From: Aralia elata
Taxonomy: Eukaryota; Streptophyta; Magnoliopsida; Apiales; Araliaceae
DNA length: 64,000 nucleotides
Direction of reading: 5' to 3'
Assembly: GCA_034770075.1 (NCBI GenBank)
Contig: CM068385.1
Span: forward strand, 43,050,721 to 43,114,720
The position numbers were made by a program, and so were the translations under genes. The stretch's first letter is position 1; every line of letters starts with the position of its first letter. Below, piece by piece: positions 55,401-64,000 of this stretch. The notes beneath the pieces were generated by a model. It saw nothing but the letters and a program-made list of their open reading frames with translations. It was not told the DNA's origin and made no database searches.

Positions 55401-56875
55401 GAAGTAAAGTAAGTCGAATGAGAAACTGTTCGTAGTGGTGGCGATTCCGACTTTACTAGATAAAATAAAGGAGGCTCAAGAGAAGGATGAAGAATGTGAT
55501 GACATAAGGAAATGAATTTTCAAAGGAGAAGAGCTGAAGTATAAGGTTGATAGCATAGGGCTGCTAAGTTTTGAAGGACGGATATGGATACCGATGGTTC
55601 CGGAATTGAGAGAGGAGATTCTATAAGAAGCTCACAGTTTAAGGTATTCAGTACACCCTGGGAGTACTAAAATGTATCAAGACTTGCGGTAGCATTTCTA
55701 GTAGACGAACATGAAGAGGGAGGTGGTTGAATGTGTCAGTCGATGTTTGACATGTCAAAGGGTTAAGGCAGAACATCAACGACCGAGTGGATTATTACAG
55801 CCGTTAGAGATTCCTTAATAGAAATGGGAGCACGTCACGATAGATTTTGTGGTGGGACTCCCAGCAACGCAGAAAGGTTACGACGCCATATGGGTGATAG
55901 TGGATCGTCTTACAAAGTCAGCACACTTTTTGTCGAGCAAAATTAGGTACAATCTGGATCAACTAGCCAAATTGTATATCAAAAAAATAGTTTCAAGACA
56001 TAGAGTGCCGATATCAGTTATATCTGGTAGGGATCCGCACTTCACGTTAAATTTTTGGAGAAGTCTTCAAGAAATAATAGGGACACAGTTGAGGTTAAGT
56101 ACCGCGTATCATCCCCAGACTGATGGGAAAAGCGAAAAGACGATTTAGACATTAGAAGACATGCTCAAAGCCCGTGTGATGGACTTTAAGGGAAGCTGGG
56201 AGGATCATCTTCCGTTAGTGGAGTTTGTGTATAATAATAGTTATCACGCGAGCATTGGTATGCCACCGTACGAAGCACTGCATGGGAGAAAATGTAGAGC
56301 GCCCTTATGTTGGGATGAGGTAGATGAACAAAGACTGTTGGGGCCAAAATTGGTGCAGCAGATCGTGGAGATCATCAAAGTGATAAGAGCTCGTCTAGTT
56401 GCAGCTCAAGACAGACAAAAAATATGCGGATTTACATCGCAAGAAAAGAGATTTCGAAGTGGGAAGCTTCGCGTTTTTGAAAGTATCTCCCTAGAAAGGG
56501 TAAATAAGATTTAGGAAGAAGGGAAAATTGAGCCCTAGGTTCATAGGACATTTTAAGATTTTGAAGCGAGTAGGTGAAGTGGCGTACGAGGTAGTTTTAC
56601 CTCCTGAACTTGAGCACATTCACAACGTGTTTCAAGTTTTAGTGTTGCGACCATATAAGCCTGATTACAAGCATGTCATATCCTATGAACCGATTCAAGT
56701 AGAGAAATATTTATCGTACGAAGAAATTTCTGTCTAGATACTCGATAGGAAGGAGCAGACACTAAGGAATAAGATTATACATTCGGTTAAAGTTCTTTGG
56801 AGGAACCACAACGCTGAAGAAGCCACGTGGGAACTTGAGGAAAAGATGAGAAAGAATTATCCGAATCTTTTTTAG
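55401..56875 (+). pseudogene. pol: TE-D integrase with C-terminal chromodomain
   Basis: Zinc-finger remnants (VHPGSTKMYQDLR, CLTCQRVKAEH) with many TAG/TAA stops are followed by the core: HVTIDFVVGLP, then VISGRDPHF and GKSEKTI. The middle catalytic residue is changed (SGRD for SDRD). Past a damaged linker, LSPRFIGHFKILKRVGEVAYE and the C-terminal EEATWELEEKMRKNYPNLF (ending TAG at 56874) identify a chromodomain, the mark of chromoviruses, which directs insertion toward particular chromatin. At least eight stops are visible, most at Trp or Gln codons. Confidence 0.87.
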
Positions 56876-56912
56876 TAGCCTTATGTTGTAATTCCGGGGA
56901 CGGAATTCTTAT

Positions 56913-56925
56913 AAGGAGGGGAGCA
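56913..56925 (+). other. TE-D polypurine tract
   Basis: AAGGAGGGGAGCA immediately precedes the LTR start TGTAATAACC, a typical chromovirus arrangement. Confidence 0.88.
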
Positions 56926-57018
56926 TGTAATAACCAAAAAATTTTAGGTCATAATGTAAATGAGAAAATTAAACTATTAAATACTTTGTGACTTATGAAG
57001 GATGTGTATGCGATTATA

Positions 57019-57064
<46 letters not shown>

Positions 57065-57738
57065 GTATATATTTATTTATAATATTATGTGTAATAACAA
57101 GAAAGCTTTATAACCTAATTATACATATTAGGTATGAGAATTAAATAACCTAAGAGTTATATTTATTTGAGGTTCCTAGTATTTAAAATATATACTAGTG
57201 AACTAACTTAAGAGATTTAGTTTTATATCTCAATTTATTAATTATTTTAAACCTAATTAAAGCAAGTCTAATCAGGTTATGTAATTAAATCTATATGAGT
57301 AATTATTTAAAATCCAAAGTAAGTGGACTAAAAACCCTAATTAAATAATTAGGGTAAGGTAAAATAAATGTGTTGGGCATATGATATTTTAAGTAGCCCA
57401 AACAAGTTAAATGGGAGCCCAAACAATTAAAGAATAGCCCAAACTTTGGCCCAAAAATTTGTGGACTTTCTAGAAACTTATATAAGCAATAAAGCAAATA
57501 AATAAAAAAATCAAAAATGGGTTAAATAAAGGGGAGGAGCCGGGTGGTATAGGAGGAATTAGCACATGGGGAGAATTAAATGCACACCTCACATTTTCAC
57601 CCCTAGCTTACTAACTCACCTAGGCTAAATAAAAGAAAATCTCTAGCTTATGATTTGGAAGGATTTGGAAGAGATATGGGAGATATTGGGAAGATTTTTA
57701 TATACTTATATATGTTATATCTATATGTTTTATAAGCC

Positions 57739-57747
57739 TATATATAG
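57739..57747 (+). promoter_or_regulatory. TATA box of TE-D 3' LTR
   Basis: TATATATAG at the position of TATAAATAG in the 5' LTR. Confidence 0.5.
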
Positions 57748-59032
57748 AGCACTTCTCTTTCCTTAGCAAAAGTTAATCCTCATTTCTATTCCCTTAGTTC
57801 TAAAGAGAAAGAGAAAATAGAGAGAGAGAGAGAGAACAAGAGGTGCAGTCGCACCATAAAGGAAGAAAAGGAGAGGAGTTTTTCTTCCATACTACCAAGA
57901 TTCATCAACTACCTTGAAAAGAGAAGAAGTTTTGCATCCAATTTAGGTATAAAACACTCTAAAACTCAAAACCTAGTTTTATATATATATATATATATAT
58001 GTATATACATACTTACGGTTGTTTTTGATAAAATGATGAACTTATGTTCTTGAACCCTAGAGTAGTAGATCTATATGTTTTATGGTGTTTCGGGTTTAAA
58101 TTATATCATTTTAAATGTTGAAAAGCTTGAAAAACAAAAGAGAACAAAAATAATTTTTAGGGTTAAAAACCCTAATTTTTCAGCCTACTTTGAGGCTCTA
58201 CCATTTGAAATCTACAACTTATTTTTGAAATTCGTCAAAGAGGTATGTTAGATCTATGAGTTATATATTAAAATCAAGTGTTAGCATTAAAAAGTATTAA
58301 ATGAGCAAACCGTGACATCATTTTTCCCAAAACAGTCCAGTCAGGTAAAAAAACTGGAAAAATCAAAAACTGTTCTGGCCAGTTTGTAAAGAGGGTTGTT
58401 TCGGCCAATTTTGATGCTCAAAAAATTATGATCTTTTGTGGTATTATAGTATATCAAGGTACCTAGGTCCTGTATAAAGATGGGAATTTTTGGATGTCCA
58501 GAAGTGAAGTTATGGCTTTTATAAGAAAGTGTATTTTTAAAAGTAATAATAACTCCTAATGTATAACTCAGAAAAATATAAAAATTTTGCAGGAGTTGGT
58601 TTATAATTACAGGGGTCAATCGTATAAATTTTATAATATTTGGACAAAAAGATAATTTATGATAAATGTAGCCATTTAAACTGTTTTAACCTATTTAAAA
58701 ATAGGAAACCAATTTAGAAAATTATAAGAAAATTATTTTGTGACTAAAATATTATATATTAAGTTTTTACAGAAGATAAAAATAATAATAAGCTGGTTTG
58801 ATATTTTTCATACCTATGATTAAGTTAAGAATAAATGAGTAAATTAAGTTATATTAAGTTGTAAAACCTGTTAATATGATTTTATTGTCTAATGACCATT
58901 AGTATGATGTATTGAGATTTTATAAGGATAATTTGGTTATTTTTAATAACATGTTATGTGTATGGCATGATATGTGTGTTAAATAAATTAAATAGTAAGA
59001 GATAAAACAATTAAATTAAATTGTTTATATAT

Positions 59033-59323
59033 GATTAAAATATTATTAAATGATTAATAATATTAATAAGTAATTAAAATATTATTAAATTATTAATTAT
59101 GTTATTGAATGATTTAAAATGTTATTAAATAATTAAAATATTATTAAAGGGTTAATAATATTAGTAAGTGATTAAAACATTATTAAAGGGATAATAATAG
59201 TAGTAAAGGTTTAAGATTTTATTAAATGATTAATAATATGAGTAAATGAATAAAATATTATTAAGTAATTAATAATACTAAGAAGTAAATGAAATATTAT
59301 TAAATGATTAATAATATTAGACG
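59033..59323. repeat. AT-rich minisatellite in TE-D 3' LTR
   Basis: About eight degenerate units of roughly 35-40 bases built on ATTAAAATATTATTAAATGA followed by TTAATAATATTA. It is present only in the 3' LTR because the 5' LTR lost this region. Confidence 0.7.
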
Positions 59324-60534
59324 AGAGTTAAGATGAGGATTATGTGATAGTAATATTATCATGGGATGATAATATTATTAAGGATTTAATGTGATATCTA
59401 ATGTTTAATTACATGACTAAAATATTAGATAATTTATTTTAAGAATAGTAATATTATTAGTCAAGATATATTATGCTAATTGAAATACCACTCTATAGGT
59501 CTTTACATAAGAGATTAAGTTAAATTGCTCCCGGTAATCAGCGGAGTAAGCAAGTTTTCTAACCTTGAACTTCTTACGTATTGCAAGTTTCCTAATTTAA
59601 GCTCGACTTCTATTTCTCAAGCATGTGCTAAGTGGTTTAATTACTTTAAAATTATCCCACATCAATATTATTGTCATTCGCACGTAGTGCACTTGAATTC
59701 GGTTCTGTCATCGAACTGCGCCATTATTTAAAGTTTTGTCATTCATGAACTGTTCAAAAAGAAGTCTAAGACATTTGTTCGGCTAGACCTCTGTATGTTA
59801 AAGAATTTAAAAGCTATCCAAACTAGTTGTTTGTGCGGACTCTTAGACTGAGATGAACAACCCCATATAGGGGAGTTTCCTAAGTATTTAATATAAGATA
59901 CATGCAGAAATGAATGTTATGCATATACATATTGTACAAGAGGTTGATCCCCTCAAGTACAACTCTGTAGATAGTAACCTAATAAGGGTCAATCAAGTGA
60001 TTTATTCCTTAAAGTATGTTCATGGTCTATTTGACTATTCAACATTTTAACAATCAATTTTCATCATTCATTGGGCATTAATTATCTTTTTTCAGTTACT
60101 CATATTGTTGAATCAATTACAACTATTCCCTTTTATTCATGATATATTTTTCCTTATTCATTTTTAAACCTTCTGAGCAAAGTAGTTGCTCACTCTTGCT
60201 ATATTATGAACCTATTACAGCTAAGTCCGAGTGTTCGGACAAAGATAATGGCAATGGGAAGATGAAGTCCTAGATTTCCGTTAGCTGATTTACCTGCCTA
60301 ATGTTTCGTTTAGTTATTAGTTAATATAACGCGAACCCTAGTAGATATTTTTGAACTTCATAATGTATTTTTAATTAAGGTTGTAGACCTTGGGACATAG
60401 TTACCCTTTTGTAATGAACAATATATGTTTATTATTTTCTGCATTAGTTATTATATATTGTTTAGAGAGTATGGATGTGATGGATCGTGAGCACTGAATT
60501 CGAGGTACGAGTACCCGAATTTGGGGGCGTCACA

Positions 60535-60874
60535 CTTTTTGTTTCTGGTGGAGGCCTCGTACCATTGGTCCACAGACTCGAGCCACTTTTTGGGTAACAT
60601 TGTTCTGGGCTTGATCATGATGCAGTCTGGATGAGATGTATTCGAGAGCTGAGTCACATAGATCATATTGATATTTTTTTCTTGTCGGGTGAAACAGCTA
60701 TCCCTTTTCATATGCCAGCTAGGTAGAGACCTCACAAAGGCATATGCCAGTGACACTAGGAGATTCGGTACTAGCTTTGGTGGCGCTAATGATCATGCAA
60801 CAGGTCCCTCAACATCTTATCAGCCGGATACAAATTTTGGGGCTGGTGGTCTGAGTTATAAGGATCTTAGATGA
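60535..60874 (+). pseudogene. PMD pseudogene, 3' remainder
   Basis: Directly after TE-D the sequence continues the PMD gene: FVSGGG-like frames, then an open frame ending with SYQPDTNFGAGGLSYKDLR at 60874. The low-complexity, Ser/Gly/Thr-rich end fits the variable C-terminal tails of PMD proteins. Several stops lie between 60540 and 60700. The join to 14630 is inferred from the near-matching target duplication. Confidence 0.5.
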
Positions 60875-61236
60875 GTTGGCCATTTTGGTGATACTTTAGC
60901 TTTTTCTGGATCAAATTGATTTCGTTTAGATGTATTATATTTGATTCATAGGGCGTATGTGCTCCTGTACTTCATATCAACTTGTACATTTTATTTTATT
61001 TCGATCGTATTATCGTACTGATGGATTTTTATTTATGCATGGATTCGTTTTATTTATTTATCGTTATTATATATGCTCATTCAGTTATTTATTATTATCA
61101 AGTATGTCCATTCGCTATTTATTACCATTATGCATGCTCATATATATCTAATGTTGATGTATGCAACATAATATATATGCTTGACATAATTTCATATAAA
61201 TGACCCCTGTTTAGTCTTCTTAATACAGTTTTACAG
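60875..61236. other. No gene seen; AT-rich sequence after the PMD pseudogene
   Basis: Frames here have the composition of random AT-rich DNA. It is probably 3' untranslated or intronic sequence; TTTTACAG just before 61237 could be a splice acceptor. Confidence 0.5.
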
Positions 61237-62054
61237 ATGCCGTCCTCTTTAATCATTCGCCTGGAGAGTGCTTCCCAGGGATCCATAGCTCACATATTGA
61301 GGGGGGAGGGTGGTTTGACGATTTATCGAGTTCGGACCACATCACAGTAGAGCGACTTCTTGGTCATTCTATGTCTTATCTGTCATGCCAGGTTATGGAT
61401 GCCTTCGTTGATAGGATATTATCTTGCTAGGTGCTAGAGTGACATGTCTTTAGATTCGGGTCTCAGGAGTTAACTCCTACTTTGGAGGAGTATGCACGGA
61501 TTTCTAGTCTTCCTCTCTTTAGACGTCGCGCTCGAGTGACCATTGGTCACATGCGCAAACAGTTTCTCTCGGCCATGGGATTAATTCGAGTGACTCTATT
61601 GTCGGAGGTGACTAGTGGGCTTATAGTGTCATTGGATTAATGATTAATAGATTTGGCACAAGGGAGAGTTATGCTACTTTTAGACATGATTTTGGTGTTT
61701 CGGAGGATAGATGGCGAGTCATGCGTCTGGACGCCTTGATGATATGTATTATCACTTTCTTGTACATGCCCATCTATATGGACCACATGGATGTCGGAGT
61801 CATTATAGCTGTCAGGGCTCTTCATGAGGATCATACTATCCTCCCCCATGATCTTGGGTGAGACTTATATTTCTACATTCTACTACCATTTATTCTGTGA
61901 TCGAGAGTTTCAAGGCAAATCCATCTTGCTATATATTTGGTGCATGACTCACATTAGCTCGATCAACAGCTTCAGATGTCATGCCTTCTGTCTAGAACAT
62001 AGTATTGCTTCTCAATTTGCCCTTCATCCTGCCCCATGCATCGATGGGCCCTTT
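61237..62054 (+). pseudogene. DUF7745-like plant transposon-associated protein, pseudogene
   Basis: From the ATG at 61237 (MPSSLIIRLES) pieces in several frames can be read: ELTPTLEEYARISSLPLF near 61470-61520, then FGVSEDRWRVMRL, and ILGETYISTFYYHLF near 61850 with LYIWCMTHISSIN near 61935. The order matches, from memory, plant DUF7745 proteins, which have a LTPTxEE block, then an ILAETYxxL block and LLYIWxxSH. Several stops and frame changes are present, and the LTR at 62055 truncates it. Whether it belongs to the same gene or transposon as the PMD part is unknown. Confidence 0.45.
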
Positions 62055-63103
62055 TGTGACACCCCCAAATCCAGGTACTTAATTCCCACAGATTTGGTGC
62101 TCACTATCTCATTCATTCACATTTAACTATCCATAATAAAGAACAATTAAATATACTTAAAGAAACCATCTACCCAAAATGGGTTACATCACTAAACTAT
62201 TAAACAATCAAATCCCAGGTTATCTTAACCTTAATACATCAAATGCGGAATAAAACATAATTTAAACAAGTCTTTGATACAAATAAATATCAAGTGGATA
62301 ATAATCTCTTGCTACTTTGGTATCTTGCCCTTGCCTTTACTCGTGGACGGTTCGTCCTGCTTTTCTGGCTTAACTGCAATGATTAATGCAAGGGTGAGCA
62401 AACAATTGCTCACAAGTACGATAACAATAATATTTAAATGAAAGGGATTTCAACTGAGGAATAATAGTTTTCTGAATCTTAGTCAATAAATGATCAAAGT
62501 CTAAAAGCTCGTTTGAATGCTCGACTCAAAGAAAAATAGATTTCAAGATTAAGAAATTATATATGAGGGTCACAAGACCTCGAACTATGTCCTAGGTTAA
62601 CAAGTATCTCTACCGTAACCTTTAACAGTCATATAGACTATGGACCAACATCTCGTACTCAGGGGGATCAGCCCTTTGTACAATGTATTGTGCACAAACA
62701 TTTTAACGCTGTCGCGTAAGTAATCCCCTATATTAGGGTTGTTCATCTCAGTTTATCGTTTGAATCAGTACCAAAATGAACTTGGCTTGGAACAAAATGA
62801 ATCAATAAGGTTTGCTAGTCTAATTCATCAATAGAGTTTGTTCAATAGAAACTATACTCGAAATTTGAATAATAAACAATGATTGGAATAAAGCTTAAGT
62901 ACGCAACATAATAGTAACCTTGCTTGAATATCAATAAGCTAAGGTCCATAAGCTCGCTCAATATAATTAAACTTGCATTGAATAAATTAACAAGTTAAAA
63001 GGAAAGAACAACTTGCTCAACGTAAAAGTATTGAATTAAGATAAGGAACTTGCTATAAATAATTTTCAAGTTTAAGGGAGGAAAACTTGCCTCAAGCGTA
63101 GAT
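62055..63103 (-). repeat. Chromovirus LTR fragment, minus orientation, related to TE-A
   Basis: Starts TGTGACACCCCCAAATCC on the + strand, as the TE-A LTR does at 3528, and follows it through CGGAATAAAACATAA-like sequence, the GGGGGATCAGCCCTTTGTAC block (62660-62679) and GTTGTTCATCTCAGTTT. No primer site lies to its left, so it is the outer end of a 3' LTR or a solo LTR. It is cut at 63104 by another LTR. Confidence 0.75.
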
Positions 63104-64000
63104 TGTGACGACCCGAAAATTTATAAGATTTATTAATAAAATCTTATATGATTACTAAAGGTTAAAGAATAAAACCTAGATTGGAAATAGAGGAATAATT
63201 AAAATTTTCGAGAAGAACCTATATGGTTTAATATTTGATAGAATGTGACGTTTCAAATTTTTTGAAATATACTAAATTAAGAATTTAAATAAATAAAATT
63301 CTTATGAAATGATATGTTATATGATGGTGTGTTGCATACGTGAATACGAACTATGCAATATGTGACTTTTATACTTAATAAATATATTATTATTATATAT
63401 TTATTATATGTAAATAAGTTGTAGGGACAATTTATTTAAAGAAAAGGAGATGGGTAAAATTAATCCCTCGGTGTAAGTTAAATAATCTATAAATTATTTT
63501 AAATTGGTGGCATTAAATATACTTAAGGTATAACCACCATTTTATTAAAGAAATCATGTATTACGTTATTGGATATAATGTATGTACGTTTTTAATGTAG
63601 TAAGTATATTATTATATTTATTACAATTAAATTGTTGGGAACAATTTATAGAAGGGAGAAAGAAATAGTTAGTTTAAGTATACATAAATATTGTATACTT
63701 TAAATAAAGGATATTAGAATAAATTCTATCATTGAATTATTTTAATAAAGAGGGGATATTAATTTATTTGTAATATCTTATTTATTGAATAAATTTTCAT
63801 TTGTAAGGAAATATGAATGAATATGTGTTATGTGAAATAAATAAGTTAGTAAGCAAAGAAATGAAAAGGAAAGCTAGGTAACATATTTATAAATATTATA
63901 AATATGAGAAGCTTAGAAATTTAAGTGATTAATTTAATAGTCCAACTAATAAATAAATATTAGTGGACTAGTCCAATTGGTTAAGTAACCAAGCCCACTC
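63104..64000 (+). repeat. Start of a + strand gypsy LTR, continuing past the window
   Basis: TGTGACGACCCGAAAATTTATAAG resembles the TE-A LTR start on its minus strand (TGTGACGAACGAGAATTTTATAA). The remaining 0.9 kb is AT-rich U3-like sequence without coding potential. It interrupts the LTR fragment on its left (inside GCGTAGAT), so it is a younger insertion of a related family. No end or duplication is visible. Confidence 0.65.

Larger units (their letters stand above)
14631..60534 (+). mobile_element. TE-D: Ty3/gypsy chromovirus, Tekay/Del-like, hosting nested insertions
   Basis: The element starts TGTAATAAC at 14631 and its 3' LTR ends GGGGGCGTCACA at 60534. The flanking five bases are CTTTC (14626-14630) and CTTTT (60535-60539), one mismatch, which fits an old insertion into the PMD gene. 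Order: 5' LTR split by TE-C, decayed tRNA-Met primer site (25911), upstream ORF (26169), a 26-kb foreign block (26443-52587), gag, protease, RT, RNase H, integrase, chromodomain, polypurine tract (56913) and 3' LTR. The N-terminal part of gag and the end of the upstream ORF are missing. RT and integrase active sites are also altered, so the copy is dead. Confidence 0.9.
56926..60534 (+). repeat. TE-D 3' LTR (full length, 3.6 kb)
   Basis: Starts TGTAATAACCAAAAAATTTTAG and ends GGGGGCGTCACA. It has a (TA)n run (57024-57057), a TATA box (57739) and a GA tract. It holds about 1.1 kb (58936-60058) absent from the 5' LTR. That part ends with sequence similar to the TE-A LTR (for example GAGATGAACAACCC near 59850), so it is ancestral and the 5' copy was deleted. 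Confidence 0.9.

Noticed and set aside
57024..57057. (TA)n run as a sign of a centromere or matrix attachment site
   Set aside because: It is a microsatellite shared by the two TE-D LTRs and carries no further evidence.
60957..61203. Two overlapping hydrophobic frames suggesting a small membrane protein
   Set aside because: The Tyr, Ile and Phe content follows from AT-rich DNA, two frames are equally open, and there is no conserved motif.

Overview
This is angiosperm nuclear DNA made almost entirely of nested LTR retrotransposons. The evidence is plant-type Ty3/gypsy and Ty1/copia polyproteins, plant tRNA primer sites, chromodomain, Athila/Tat and plant-mobile-domain protein families, AT-rich LTRs and GT-AG introns. 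The species cannot be told from the sequence. I see no rRNA or tRNA gene, no CRISPR array and no ordinary single-copy host gene. The oldest readable layer is a broken plant-mobile-domain (PMD) gene on the + strand (11247-14630, resuming at 60535).

Layout. TE-A (1-6363, - strand) is a Tekay/Del-like chromovirus cut by the window edge; it carries an intact extra ORF of 252 aa between its primer site and gag. It abuts the 3' end of a + strand Athila/Tat-like element (6364 to about 8665), then an opposed LTR-like fragment (about 8666-10300). The PMD pseudogene follows, holding a solo copia LTR (11656-13457, duplication GGGGA).

TE-D (14631-60534, + strand) is a second chromovirus inserted into the PMD gene (duplication CTTTC/CTTTT). 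Its 5' LTR is split by a copia element, TE-C (15145-23907, - strand, duplication CTAAC). Its internal region is split from 26443 to 52587 by two chromovirus-type LTR fragments lying in opposite orientation. The left fragment is itself split by an 11.8-kb Athila element (27295-39107, - strand, duplication CGCTC). The right one is split by a 10.8-kb Tat-lineage element (41610-52381, - strand, duplication AATCT) that lacks the integrase core. TE-D gag and pol resume at 52588 and run to the chromodomain and the 3' LTR (56926-60534). The PMD 3' part, a DUF7745-like pseudogene (61237-62054), a minus-oriented chromovirus LTR (62055-63103) and a + strand LTR inserted into it (63104 onward) close the window.

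All polyproteins are broken, mostly by in-frame stops at Trp, Gln or Arg codons, as expected from decay of methylated cytosines, plus a few one-base frameshifts. The youngest elements are Athila and Tat, whose LTR pairs look about 98 to 99 percent identical by eye. The points most worth a second look are the extra coiled-coil ORF upstream of gag in two chromoviruses, GC-rich palindrome sets carried by several unrelated element families, the integrase-less Tat derivative that kept a clean polypurine tract and duplication, and the rearranged opposed LTRs inside TE-D.
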